Source of the DNA: Aporhodopirellula aestuarii
GTDB taxonomy: Bacteria; Planctomycetota; Planctomycetia; Pirellulales; Pirellulaceae
DNA: 43,120 nucleotides
Direction: 5' to 3'
Assembly (NCBI RefSeq): GCF_023701485.1
Contig: NZ_JAMQBK010000086.1
Coordinates: 1-43,120, forward strand
In this document: positions 19,607-30,425 of the stretch, piece by piece
Numbering within the stretch: the first letter of the stretch is position 1
Layout: every line of letters begins with the position of its first letter
Notes under the pieces: model-generated
What the model saw: the letters and a program-made list of their open reading frames with translations, nothing else
Told to the model about the DNA's origin: nothing
Database searches by the model: none
Program-made: the position numbers and the translations under genes

Positions 19607-20323
19607 TTGAACGTCCAAACGACTGTCTCAGATGCGGTCCTGAAATTTCTCGGCGAAACCGATTGGCGGAGCATGAGAACCGCGCTGCCGGCGGATCGTC
19701 AGGAACTAGTGAACGGCCTGGCCGATCGTGTTGAGGCTCAAATGAGCCAGAGTTTGCCCGCACGAATCACGTTTATCTGCACGCACAATTCGCGACGCAG
19801 TCAATTTGCACAGGTGTGGGCTCAAACCGCCGCAGCCTACTTTGGCATGACCCGGGATGACGTTGTCTGTTACAGCGGCGGAACGGAAGCAACCGCATGC
19901 AATCCCCGCACGATTGCGTCATTGGCACGTGCGGGATTTGTCGTCACCGAAGATCTGACCATGGAAACGGGCGCGGAGGAAAATCGTGTCTACGATATCG
20001 CGTACAGCCAAGCTCACCGGCCGGTGAAGTGTTTTAGCAAGGTGTACGATACCTGTGAAAATCCGAGTGCGAATTACATCGCGGTGATGTGCTGCGACCA
20101 TGCCGAAGCCAACTGCCCGGTCGTGCGAGGAGCGTCTCTCCGCGTACCGATGTTCTATACTGATCCGAAAGTATCTGACGACTCATCGGATGAGGCGGCA
20201 ACGTATGATTTGCGCAATCGACAGATTGCAACGGAAATGTGGATCGTGATGGGCGAAGTTGCCGAGCGGCGGCAAACGAAACAGCGGTCGGTCGCTGGCG
20301 GAAATGATCAACTGGTGAAATGA
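19607..20323 (+). CDS. Low-molecular-weight phosphatase / arsenate-reductase-like protein
   Basis: From a TTG start at 19607, with GTGGAG placed 8 bases before it, the protein has 238 residues. Residues 52-65 (RITFICTHNSRRSQ) form the phosphate-binding loop Cys58-x5-Arg64 of LMW protein-tyrosine phosphatases and thioredoxin-type arsenate reductases. YSGGTEATACNPRTI and the later VMCCDHAEANCP fit the longer arsenate-reductase-like branch, where extra cysteines take part in redox relay. An N-terminal helical stretch of about 50 residues precedes the domain. No ars operon genes (arsR, arsB) are adjacent, so arsenate detoxification is uncertain, and it could be a phosphatase of another substrate. 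The alternative start MSQSLPARI would give about 193 residues. Confidence 0.82.
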   Translation: MNVQTTVSDAVLKFLGETDWRSMRTALPADRQELVNGLADRVEAQMSQSLPARITFICTHNSRRSQFAQVWAQTAAAYFGMTRDDVVCYSGGTEATACNPRTIASLARAGFVVTEDLTMETGAEENRVYDIAYSQAHRPVKCFSKVYDTCENPSANYIAVMCCDHAEANCPVVRGASLRVPMFYTDPKVSDDSSDEAATYDLRNRQIATEMWIVMGEVAERRQTKQRSVAGGNDQLVK

Positions 20324-20359
20324 TCAACGGGCGTTTACGTTCAATCGCGAGAGACTTGG

Positions 20360-20830
20360 ATGCGCAAATTGACTCACTTTCGTTGTCGCAGGTTGACGTC
20401 GCTGGCGATGTTTGCTGCGTCGATTCTTCTCGCATCGCTAGGCGGTTGCTCGCCTGCTCAACCGCCCTCGATGGCTGGCGGGGCGCCATTGGTCTCGTGG
20501 GACCATCTCAAAACGGAGCGTTGGCGTTATCAGCTCAGTAGTGAATCGGAGATCGCCGAGTACCGATTCGAAACCAATGGCACCGTCGCATGCACAATCG
20601 GGAAGAAAGACATCATCGACCCGGTCTACGGTAACGAGCCAATGAATACGGTCTATGGTGTCGTTGCGAAGTGGTAAATTCTCGACACGGGTGACTTGCA
20701 AATTCACGATGATGAGTCGGGGCAGTCTCACACCCGGCTCCGTATCGTCACGCTCGATCATGATTCCGCGAGTGCGCTAAATCCGACAACGGGTCAAACG
20801 CGCGTCTTCACCCGCAAGTACACGCCCTGA
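20360..20830 (+). pseudogene. Lipoprotein gene interrupted by one in-frame TAA
   Basis: The first 105 codons encode a lipoprotein with a signal peptide and lipobox (LLASLGGCSPAQ, Cys30), then RYQLSSESEIAEYRFETNGT and VYGVVAKW before TAA at 20675-20677. Reading on in the same frame gives 50 more residues without a stop, ILDTGDLQIHDDE, TRLRIVTLDHD and TRVFTRKYTP, ending with TGA at 20828-20830. The downstream part reads as a natural continuation, so I infer a 156-residue ancestor truncated by a nonsense change such as GAA to TAA. A sequencing error or a functional short form cannot be excluded. Function unknown. Confidence 0.72.
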
Positions 20831-20883
20831 TTCAATCAGTTCGCGGATTTCAGCTCTCGGTCGACGGGTTGTCGCGGTCGTAA

Positions 20884-21066
20884 CTGCTGTCGTGGCGCAC
20901 GGATTATTACGGTTGCTTAAACCTCGCGGACGCCGATGGAACGAGTAAGGAAGTGTTCCGCGGCGTGCTGGAACACAAGGGACTCAGTAACCCAGGCTCT
21001 CCGATTGTGCGGGAGAGTCGCATCGCATCGCTCGATCGCGTGAATCGGCATTGGGAGAAAAAGTGA
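20884..21066 (+). pseudogene. ORF remnant just upstream of the conserved hypothetical gene
   Basis: After a TAA at 20881-20883 there is an open frame of 60 codons with coding-like composition (WRTDYYGCLNLADADGTSK, EVFRGVLEHKGL, ASLDRVNRHWEKK) and no ATG; a GTG at the Val of EVFRG is the only usual start. Its TGA (21064-21066) overlaps the next gene's ATG by one base. The same frame continues upstream of the TAA with QSVRGFQLSVDGLSRS. It may be the 3' end of a decayed gene. I do not recognise the family. Confidence 0.35.
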
Positions 21067-21905
21067 TGATTGGCGGACGCATTGGAAAAATCGCGGTTTT
21101 AGCCGTCGCCGCCGGCACTCCGTACGTTGCCAACGAAACCCAGTGGGGCCGCGACGCTACGACGTCGATCACGAGACAAATCAGCGGCGAAGGTGGCTCG
21201 TGGAACGTGTCCGCACCGTGGAGTACCGCAGCGGGCGAACCGGCACCTGGAGGCGTGACGCAGGGCCGGGGATCGAACCGGTACCCGATCCATTCGCTGC
21301 ATGAGGTTGAAACATTACGACCGGTTTCATCGTCCCGCTATCGCTATGAAGAAGACATTGCTCGCAAACTCGGAGCGATGCCCGAAGATGAGAACGCACC
21401 CCCGAGTCTGGCCGGCAACAACGTCGCGGACATCCGGGAAGCGTTGCGATTTGACCTGACCCCGCCGATGATTCTGAATCGGTTCTCCCGAGTTTCGACC
21501 GTGCTCGCTGACCTGCAACTCGAAGGCCTTCGCGTTCCGGTCGTGACGGGCATCCGCAGCGACGATTTCGCCGGGACGCTGACGTATTACTTCGATCAGT
21601 CGGGCTCGATCCAGCGAATCAACTTACACGGCTTCACCGGCGACACGCAGCGGCTCGTCTCAACGCTGACGAACCACTATGGGCTCGAAGGTGAGCGAGC
21701 TCTCGACGCGGGGGTTTATACGAGGCGTTGGAACGGCATCCCGGTGCACTTGTTGCGGATCACCCACGCGCCGGTCGTGTTCAGTGACGCGGTGCACCAG
21801 AAGTACACGGTGTTTCTCGAACTGAACCAGCCGAACCTGCGGTATGGGATCAGCGAAGAGGCACGGCGGATCATCCAAACCGACCGCTGGACCGGTCGCT
21901 GGTAG
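21066..21905 (+). CDS. Conserved hypothetical protein, probably planctomycete-specific
   Basis: The 279-residue product starts at ATG 21066 with GGGAG about 9 bases upstream, rather than at the TTG at 21051. Residues 1-20 (MIGGRIGKIAVLAVAAGTPY) are hydrophobic and may be a signal or anchor. A Gly/Pro/Ser-rich linker (about 40-80) leads to a compact domain with FDLTPPMILNRFSRVSTVL, LRVPVVTGI, LTYYFDQSGSIQRI and HYGLEGERALDAGVYTRRW. It resembles an uncharacterised planctomycete family (perhaps the one catalogued as DUF6690; from memory, unchecked). The strand/helix pattern suggests a secreted or envelope protein. No catalytic motif is evident. Confidence 0.75.
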   Translation: MIGGRIGKIAVLAVAAGTPYVANETQWGRDATTSITRQISGEGGSWNVSAPWSTAAGEPAPGGVTQGRGSNRYPIHSLHEVETLRPVSSSRYRYEEDIARKLGAMPEDENAPPSLAGNNVADIREALRFDLTPPMILNRFSRVSTVLADLQLEGLRVPVVTGIRSDDFAGTLTYYFDQSGSIQRINLHGFTGDTQRLVSTLTNHYGLEGERALDAGVYTRRWNGIPVHLLRITHAPVVFSDAVHQKYTVFLELNQPNLRYGISEEARRIIQTDRWTGRW

Positions 21906-22283
21906 TCGCCGGGGGCGAGCTCGATCCCAAACCACGGATTCACGTCCGCCGCTAGCGTATGGCGACACTTCTAGGCTGTGAATCTATTCGCCGGGGGACG
22001 TCGATTGTTTTAGTGACGTTTTTAGCGCAACGGCGCGAGTCGTCTGGCAACGCGGGACCGGACGGCTCGCGCCATTCCGCTACTTTTGAAATCCCGCAGT
22101 TATGCAAGCGACATCCCGAGGCGAAGCAATGTGGCCGTTTGCTCCGCAAACGAAGCTTGCGGGAACGCTCGTTCGCGGAGCGAACGGCCACACTCATAAC
22201 TTCTCAGCCTGTCCGTGACTAACTATTCGCGAAACATTGGCTCGTCGCACAAATGGTGGCGGCATACAAGAATCGCCATGTGT
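21906..22283. repeat. Spacer filled with palindromic repeats
   Basis: No gene is seen here. GATTGTTTTAGTG near 22003 is followed by an inverted pair of the dispersed element (22024-22047 and 22057-22081) and then TTGAAATCCCGCAGT, the same order of blocks as in the copy near 6189-6431. A second inverted repeat follows: 24-base arms at 22130-22153 and 22169-22192 match at 22 of 24 positions around a 15-base loop; the left arm begins TGTGGCCGTTTGCTCC. Confidence 0.8.
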
Positions 22284-22322
22284 TAAACAAAAAAAGAGCG
22301 TCTGATCACTCAGACGCTCTTT
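22284..22322 (-). terminator. Rho-independent terminator of clpC
   Basis: On the minus strand a perfect 13-bp stem, AAAGAGCGTCTGA (from 22322 down to 22310) and its complement TCAGACGCTCTTT (22305 to 22293), encloses a 4-base loop and is followed by a run of seven T. It begins 25 bases after the clpC stop codon. Confidence 0.95.
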
Positions 22323-22347
22323 CGTTATTTAGCTATCAGCCGAATCG

Positions 22348-24945
<2,598 letters not shown>

Positions 24946-25135
24946 GTTTTTTCGTCCTTAAATCAAAAACTTCAAATCTGGTTCCGAACCCTCAACGCTG
25001 TCGGCGGATCACGGCCCGCATCAACATTTTTGTAACGCTGTCAAATTGGCGAATCTTTCGCGGCACTGTCAACAGCAACGCAAACCGCACACCAAAACCT
25101 TACGACACCTGGCGATAAACCGCCATCCTAATGGT

Positions 25136-26485
25136 TTAACGTGGATTGGGGGATAGGAGTTCGCTGACAGCGGCTACACCCAGCAAATCGTTGCGTTCGA
25201 AGCAGAATTTTTCTAATTCCGAGGCAATTTGCTTGTCACCGATTTCTGTCGCCCGTGCCGCCATTTCGATCATCTCCGGCATAACCCGTCCCAAGGGGAC
25301 GCCATCGGGAAACAATTCCATTGCCGCACGCAGCGCGTCTCCGGGTCTGCCCAGGCGATCGAGCAGGTCAATGTACACCTCCACAGAGCCGCTGCCATGA
25401 ACGACGGCGTCGACCGTCCTCGCCCGCTGCTCAAATAGTCGTACCGCCGCGTCGACTTGTTTCCCCAACAGTGCGGAGAAAAAGGCCGCGTGAGCGGGGT
25501 AGAAATCCACAAACGGTTCCTCGCCGGGATACTGAAAATCGGCTGGCAGTCGCCGGCCATATTGGCACAGTTGCAAGGCCTTTTCCAGCAACTCGCGATC
25601 ATCCAAAACCAGCGAAAATCGCACGACGGACGCTAAATGTGTCGTGTCCAGGTGGTAGCCGCCCCCACCCAAAATCCACTTGTGCTTGGAAACCAAGTCT
25701 CCGAGCGACGTATTCGCGAGTTCCCGTTGGACGGTTTCGGCGTCGACGCCGTTGTCGGCCGCCCGCTGCGAAAAATCCTCGCGAACGCGGGTATCGAGTT
25801 CTTCGTAGAGATGCTCAAGCAGGCATTTGGATGCGATTTTTTTCTCTTCGCGGGACCGGCTCGCAATCACGGAATCATAAAGCGTGATGGAGTTGCACGT
25901 CCCCTGCTGCGCGATCACAGCGGCGAAGCCGCGCTGCAGATCGACGCCTTCGTGCAACAGCACGTGAATCATTTCGTCGTAGTTGTCCTCGGTGATTTCG
26001 ACTTTTGAGAACAATCTTTTGGTGAGGGCGGGATCACCGATTGGCCGTAAATACATCCATCCTTCACCAATCTTGCCGTTCTCGATGAGCATCGCACCGG
26101 CTTGGCGGCATGCGTCGAGCAGGCCCTCTTCGAGACCACGCTGAATTTCGACTTCTCGCGGCGTTTGCATGCCGATCTTTTCGTCGGGTGGAGCGATCAT
26201 CGGTAACCCGAACAACATCCGGGTTTTCATTTTCAACGCCTCGAACAGTTCCACCGGTCGACGTTCTCGCCGATAAAACGCGATCACCTCATCAATTCGC
26301 TTCGCAGGATCGTGGCTGAGTTTTTCCAGCATGCCGGGATCAAGCGACGGGGTTTCGGTGGTGGTCGTCGGAGCTGCATTCACGGATGGGGGCTCATCAA
26401 AGGGTGGAAAAAGGGCAAAGCGTCCATCGCCAGATTTGCCGTGTCTTTCGTGATCGGCGAACCTGCCCGCGGTTGCGTCGGTCAA
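25136..26485 (-). CDS. Conserved hypothetical protein, helical, probably planctomycete-specific
   Basis: The frame encodes up to 449 residues starting at TTG 26485; the first 34 residues are low-complexity and the true start may be the GTG of VNAAPTTTTE or the ATG at 26332 (MLEKLSHDPAKRIDEVI). The body is rich in alpha-helix and resembles TPR-like repeat proteins: FYRRERRPVELFEALKMKTR, CRQAGAMLIENGKIGEGWMY, ELLEKALQLCQYGRRLP, LFEQRARTVDAVVH. A striking conserved-looking stretch is WILGGGGYHLDTTHLASVVR. No signal peptide or membrane segment is evident, so it is likely cytosolic. I do not recognise a characterised family. It lies 190 bp upstream of clpC on the same strand, without clear linkage. 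Confidence 0.7.
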   Translation of the reverse strand: MTDATAGRFADHERHGKSGDGRFALFPPFDEPPSVNAAPTTTTETPSLDPGMLEKLSHDPAKRIDEVIAFYRRERRPVELFEALKMKTRMLFGLPMIAPPDEKIGMQTPREVEIQRGLEEGLLDACRQAGAMLIENGKIGEGWMYLRPIGDPALTKRLFSKVEITEDNYDEMIHVLLHEGVDLQRGFAAVIAQQGTCNSITLYDSVIASRSREEKKIASKCLLEHLYEELDTRVREDFSQRAADNGVDAETVQRELANTSLGDLVSKHKWILGGGGYHLDTTHLASVVRFSLVLDDRELLEKALQLCQYGRRLPADFQYPGEEPFVDFYPAHAAFFSALLGKQVDAAVRLFEQRARTVDAVVHGSGSVEVYIDLLDRLGRPGDALRAAMELFPDGVPLGRVMPEMIEMAARATEIGDKQIASELEKFCFERNDLLGVAAVSELLSPNPR

Positions 26486-26600
26486 ACACGGGAGGCCATG
26501 TGTTCGTCAAGTTTCGTCTCGCGCGGACGCTGCGATAGCCAAACGCCATCGATCAAACGCTATCCTGAATACTCTAACACGAAACACGGGGCTCACGGAC

Positions 26601-27029
26601 ATGACGTACTTGACCATCTCTTTGTTCTTCGCGGCGTCCGTCTGTGCGGTTCTGATTGTGGCTGCCGTGCTCATCGCGATTGCGATTTTGACTCGCGGAA
26701 ACCAGAGTCGATACTCGCTAAATTATGGCGGAGACGCGGTCTCTACGATCTATCGTGACCTGCAACTCCTGGAGTGCGAACCCCGCGGCGAGCGTCTGTA
26801 CGTGCGATACGTCAACAACGGGGCGAGAATGGTGTCAACGGTGACGTTTAGAATCAAAGTGTCTGACGCCGCAAATCGATTAATTGCGGATCTCGAGGAA
26901 TCGATCTACGACACGACGCAGCCGGGTGAAACCAACGAAAACCTGATCGAATCCGAAAGACTCGCTGAAGTGCTGACTCAGGTTGGAATCCACGTGACAG
27001 CCAAAATTGTGCATGGGTACACCGACTGA
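26601..27029 (+). CDS. Small single-pass membrane protein of unknown function
   Basis: The 142-residue product has one N-terminal membrane segment (LTISLFFAASVCAVLIVAAV and on to about residue 31), then a soluble domain with LQLLECEPRGERLYVRYVNN, MVSTVTFRIKVSDAANRLI and TTQPGETNENLIES. The soluble part has the alternating pattern of a small beta-sandwich. The start ATG has GGGG about 9 bases upstream. It is transcribed towards the HAMP-like gene; a shared hairpin (27113-27148) separates the two. I do not recognise the family. Confidence 0.7.
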   Translation: MTYLTISLFFAASVCAVLIVAAVLIAIAILTRGNQSRYSLNYGGDAVSTIYRDLQLLECEPRGERLYVRYVNNGARMVSTVTFRIKVSDAANRLIADLEESIYDTTQPGETNENLIESERLAEVLTQVGIHVTAKIVHGYTD

Positions 27030-27112
27030 GAGAAATCGAGAATCGAGCGGAGGCAACCCGAAAGCCGGTCGTTCGATCGCGGAGCCGCATCGCCCCAAAC
27101 GCAATTTTTCAA

Positions 27113-27148
27113 AAATGGCCCACTCGCCAACGACACAATGGGCCATTT
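27113..27148. terminator. Bidirectional hairpin terminator between convergent genes
   Basis: AAATGGCCCA (27113-27122) pairs exactly with TGGGCCATTT (27139-27148) around a 16-base loop. On the minus strand the stem is followed by a T-rich tract (TTTTTGAAAAATTG), while on the plus strand only AAAAG follows, so it should work best for the minus-strand gene ending at 27179. Confidence 0.75.
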
Positions 27149-27178
27149 AAAAGAGCGGTCTAGGAGAGGAGACGTTTC

Positions 27179-27718
27179 TTAGCTCGGCACAACTTCGCCG
27201 GCGGGTTCGCTCGCCAGTTCGGCTTCCATTTCGGGCGACTCCGGTGTGGCGACTTCGGGGGTTGTCGTTGATTCGGCTTGAGCGAGACGCAGTTCGTCGT
27301 TTTCGTCGCGCAGTTCCAGGACTGTTCGACGCAGTTCGTTGAACTCGGTTGCCAGCGTATCCCAGTAGTCGTCGTTTCGGAACTTCAAGCCGCGTCCATC
27401 GGCGCCCGATGCGAGCGCACGCATTTCGCGTCTCATGCTGTAAATCGGACCTGCAACGCGGTTTGTGATCCGCAGCATGTCGTAGACCATCAGCGGTCCG
27501 AGAACGAGGAATCCTGGTACCCAGTAAACGGCTTCATCGGTCAGCGAAAGAAAGATCTCTGACATGAGAATGCCAGGATGATGCATCGCTTGGGTGAAGA
27601 ACTGGATGACGGTGAAATAGGTCATGCAGGCGGCGCCATAAAGCACCGCCCGAAAGACCAAGCTTACTTGGACATCTTGTTCAACCAGCAATTGCTGGCG
27701 AATGGGGCGTGAGGGCAT
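27179..27718 (-). CDS. Two-TM protein with HAMP-like region
   Basis: From ATG 27718 the product has 179 residues; the frame extends to 27793 but the extra 25 residues look non-coding. Two membrane segments (VSLVFRAVLYGAACMTYFTV and VYWVPGFLVLGPLMVYDML) are followed by a HAMP-like stretch, NRVAGPIYSMRREMRALASG with the pattern of two short amphipathic helices, then a coiled coil (LATEFNELRRTVLELRDEND) and an acidic Pro/Thr/Glu-rich tail. There is no kinase, cyclase or methyl-accepting domain, so it looks like a receptor stripped of its output. It follows a Flp-type pilin gene on the same strand, 83 bp downstream, and the two may be co-transcribed. Confidence 0.72.
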   Translation of the reverse strand: MPSRPIRQQLLVEQDVQVSLVFRAVLYGAACMTYFTVIQFFTQAMHHPGILMSEIFLSLTDEAVYWVPGFLVLGPLMVYDMLRITNRVAGPIYSMRREMRALASGADGRGLKFRNDDYWDTLATEFNELRRTVLELRDENDELRLAQAESTTTPEVATPESPEMEAELASEPAGEVVPS

Positions 27719-27801
27719 GGGGGGATCTCGATAATGTTTGGGGGCACAAACGACGATATCTTCGATTGGCACTCGGCAAGAGTGCTGGAACAATCAGGAG
27801 A

Positions 27802-28065
27802 CTACGCGTTCCCGATTGCCGCAGCTGAACTGGAGAAACTCTCCTCCGCAGCTTCGGTCATGAGATTGACACCGACCATGCAAACAACGGCGATCATGGC
27901 GACCATGACGGCGTATTCCACAGCGGTGGTTCCTTCTTCGTCAGCGATCCAATTCCGAATGCTGCGACGGTTCAGTCGAACATTGCGGAGGCACGCGCTT
28001 GCTTGAGGCACTCGGCGGCTCGTTTTAGCGGGTTTGACTTGTTGAGTGGTTGTCGCGACAAACAT
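27802..28065 (-). CDS. Flp/Fap-type type IVb pilin precursor
   Basis: The 87-residue product carries the Flp pilin signature DEEGTTAVEYAVMVAMIAVV: a prepilin peptidase site after Gly45, Glu50 at position +5 and the hydrophobic N-terminal helix of the mature pilin. The mature part would be 42 residues. The basic leader of 45 residues (MFVATTTQQVKPAKTSRRVP and on) is much longer than the usual 10-25; a GTG start at Val19 would shorten it to 27. No tad assembly genes (cpaB, cpaF, tadB) are in the window, so the export machinery must lie elsewhere. The HAMP-like gene follows on the same strand. Confidence 0.85.
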   Translation of the reverse strand: MFVATTTQQVKPAKTSRRVPQASACLRNVRLNRRSIRNWIADEEGTTAVEYAVMVAMIAVVCMVGVNLMTEAAEESFSSSAAAIGNA

Positions 28066-28366
28066 GATCGCATCGTTGGCGAAAAGGAAGGAAGGCGTTG
28101 AGACGCACAGTGGGCACCATCCCCACTAGAGCAAACGTAGGTCAACTCCCTCAGCCGGAACGTCTGCACCGCAAACCGACCGCCTCAGGTTTACAAGAAA
28201 CCTGTAAAAAAGGACGCTTGATCCGATTGTGCGGGTTGGACGAGTTAAGCGGAATCATTCACCATGGGCACCCGCCGATTGCGGCACCTTGGTCGTCCTT
28301 CGCGACGTTTGCTGAATCGAGCACCCCCTTTTCGCCGCCCACCGATCGTCTCCATCTAAGTATTTT
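28066..28366. promoter_or_regulatory. Divergent spacer with overlapping hairpins upstream of the pilin
   Basis: This 301-bp spacer separates the divergent pilin and prenyltransferase-like genes. At 28186-28208 two mutually exclusive hairpins overlap: CAGGTTT with AAACCTG, and TTTACA with TGTAAA, next to AAAAAA on the plus strand. This could act as a switch or terminator for leftward or rightward leader RNA. Otherwise nothing is recognised. Confidence 0.35.
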
Positions 28367-29305
28367 ATGAGCGGATACCTCAACGAACTGACCCTGCGAT
28401 TGGCGATTGGTGCCGCAAACCTCGCCCCCGACTTGCGGGATTCGCACGCCCGATGGCTGCAGCAGTGTCAGCGCGGTGATGGTGGTTTCGCGGGACGTGA
28501 AGGCGAAAGCGATCCGTACTACACCGCTTTTGCACTGAGGGCGTTGTGGATACTCGACCGACTCGAGGAACCAGTGGCTGCCCGCGCAGGTGAGTTTCTG
28601 AGGCAACGGATGGCGCGGCGCGACAGCGTGATTGATTTGATTTCGTTGATATTTGCCGCCGCGATTTTGGAGATGGCCACGGGCGAAGTGGTCATTTCCG
28701 ATGACGACACGACTTGGCGGAAGAAAGTCGCCGACATGCTTGCGACGCTTCGCTGCGACGACGGCGGGTTCGCCAAGACCCCCGAGGGACGAGCGGGCAG
28801 CACCTATCAAACCTTTTTGACGGTGCTGTGCCATGAATTGATGGATGTTCCCGTTCCCGATGTCGAAGGGATCACCCGATTTCTTGACTCGCAACGTCAT
28901 GAAGACGGTGGTTATCTGGAAATTCGCGTCGCCAAACGTGCGGGCGTTAACCCGACCGCCGCCGCCATCGGCACCCTCAAAACGCTCGGACGGCTCGACG
29001 TCAGCGATCAGTCCGACACGGCGGAGTTTTTGTTGGAAATGCAGAGCCAGGAGGGTGGCCTGAGCGCCAACACGCGGATTCCTTTCGCGGACTTGTTGAG
29101 CAGTTTCACAGGGCTGACAACACTGGTCGACCTCGCCGCCGCCGACCAGCTTTCGCTACCACGTCTCAGGCAATACGCCGAGTCGATGCAGGCACCCGGC
29201 GGCGGATTTGTCGGTTTTGCACTCGACCAGACCCCTGACGTGGAATACACGTTCTACGGCCTCGCGACGCTTGCAATGTGCGCCGGTTTGAACCCTTCGC
29301 AATAG
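28367..29305 (+). CDS. Prenyltransferase beta-subunit-like alpha/alpha-barrel protein lacking zinc ligands
   Basis: The 312-residue protein consists of prenyltransferase/squalene-oxidase repeats: CQRGDGGFAGREG, LRCDDGGFAKTPEG, SQRHEDGGYLEI, MQSQEGGLSANT and MQAPGGGFVGFA. The order and spacing match the beta subunit of protein geranylgeranyltransferase type II. Of the three zinc ligands of that enzyme, Asp is kept (Asp242 in FADLLSSF), but the Cys two residues on is Leu244 and the C-terminal His is Tyr294 in DVEYTFYG. It is therefore unlikely to work as a zinc-dependent prenyltransferase. No signal peptide is seen. It may be a terpenoid-binding or scaffold protein. The start has no obvious ribosome site. 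Confidence 0.85.
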   Translation: MSGYLNELTLRLAIGAANLAPDLRDSHARWLQQCQRGDGGFAGREGESDPYYTAFALRALWILDRLEEPVAARAGEFLRQRMARRDSVIDLISLIFAAAILEMATGEVVISDDDTTWRKKVADMLATLRCDDGGFAKTPEGRAGSTYQTFLTVLCHELMDVPVPDVEGITRFLDSQRHEDGGYLEIRVAKRAGVNPTAAAIGTLKTLGRLDVSDQSDTAEFLLEMQSQEGGLSANTRIPFADLLSSFTGLTTLVDLAAADQLSLPRLRQYAESMQAPGGGFVGFALDQTPDVEYTFYGLATLAMCAGLNPSQ

Positions 29306-29510
29306 CGACCGCTGTTCCAGATCGCGTCAATTCGCTGTCATTCGGGCGAACAAATGACGGCTATTGGTCTGGCAGCAACGATTTTGCCGATTGTATTCAA
29401 TGATCGTGCCGATGGTGCCGATTAACACGGATAGCGCGTTGATGGAACTCGGCGCCGCATCGATTGATCATTCGGTCTGCGAAGCGTTTAACCGCAAGAG
29501 GCGTCAAGCC

Positions 29511-30425
29511 ATGATATTGTTCACATTTAAAGTCATCAACACGATACGCAAGGCAATTGCGGGACGGAAATACCCGTCGCAATTGGCTTGGGGTGTCGCT
29601 TTCGGTGTGCTCGTCGGCCTGATTCCGCACGGGAACCTGCTCGCCGTCGCCTTGGTGCTGTTCGTGTTGTCTCTCCGCGTCAATCACGCCATGGTGGCGC
29701 TCGTCGGTGTCGGTGTCACGCTTGTGGCACCCAATATTGACCCCACGTTCGACGCCGTCGGCCGCTGGTTTTTTGCCCAACCCGACGTGTCGATGAACCT
29801 CGCGAAAGCCTGGCAATTTCCACTCGTGGCGTGGACGGATCTCAATAACACCGTTGTCGCGGGGAGTTTTCTGATCGGTTTGGTCGCGTTGGTACCGCTG
29901 TTTCTGCTGACCTATCCGATCTTCCGCGCCCTCGCACCGGCTGACGAAGAGTCCGGAGACGGCTCATCGCCTCGTCACGCTAAACCACGCAAAAACAAAG
30001 CTGTGGACGAGCCGCCTGTTCACCGCGTCGACACCAAGCACAACGCCGCGGCGCCCCACGTCGCTCCTGCAGAGCGTCCGCAAAGGCCCAGTCGTCCAGC
30101 GGCTGAAAAGACACGCACGACAGGAGGCGGTGATGCCCCTATGACTGCGACATCGGGACGTGTCTACGACGTCCGTCGGATCGATCCAGGCACCACGAAC
30201 ACGGCTGCCGTGAAGCCATCGACCCCAGCCCAACCGGTACGGCAAACGCTTGTCGCTATCGCTGGCGACAAGTCGCCGGGTGCAACTGGGTCAGATCAGT
30301 TCGTCAAAACAAAATTAGGCGCCGAAGAGAATTTGTCGGCTGCCGATGACCAGCAAAAGATCGACGAAGCGCTTAGCTACTTGCTTCGTCAACTGCGTGA
30401 TTCCCAAGACAAGGATGCGGCATGA
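29511..30425 (+). CDS. TIGR03546-like membrane protein (DUF2062-like)
   Basis: From ATG 29511 (AGAGG about 12 bases upstream) the product has 304 residues; the frame extends to 29364 but the added part is not family-like. The membrane domain (LAWGVAFGVLVGLIPHGNLL, ALVLFVLSLRVNHAMVALVG, VVAGSFLIGLVALVPLFLL) matches my memory of TIGR03546, an uncharacterised family usually encoded next to TIGR03545. The C-terminal half, from about residue 155, is a Pro/Ala/Lys-rich, probably disordered region. Its TGA overlaps the ATG of the next gene (ATGA, 30422-30425). Function unknown; inner-membrane location is expected. Confidence 0.8.
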   Translation: MILFTFKVINTIRKAIAGRKYPSQLAWGVAFGVLVGLIPHGNLLAVALVLFVLSLRVNHAMVALVGVGVTLVAPNIDPTFDAVGRWFFAQPDVSMNLAKAWQFPLVAWTDLNNTVVAGSFLIGLVALVPLFLLTYPIFRALAPADEESGDGSSPRHAKPRKNKAVDEPPVHRVDTKHNAAAPHVAPAERPQRPSRPAAEKTRTTGGGDAPMTATSGRVYDVRRIDPGTTNTAAVKPSTPAQPVRQTLVAIAGDKSPGATGSDQFVKTKLGAEENLSAADDQQKIDEALSYLLRQLRDSQDKDAA

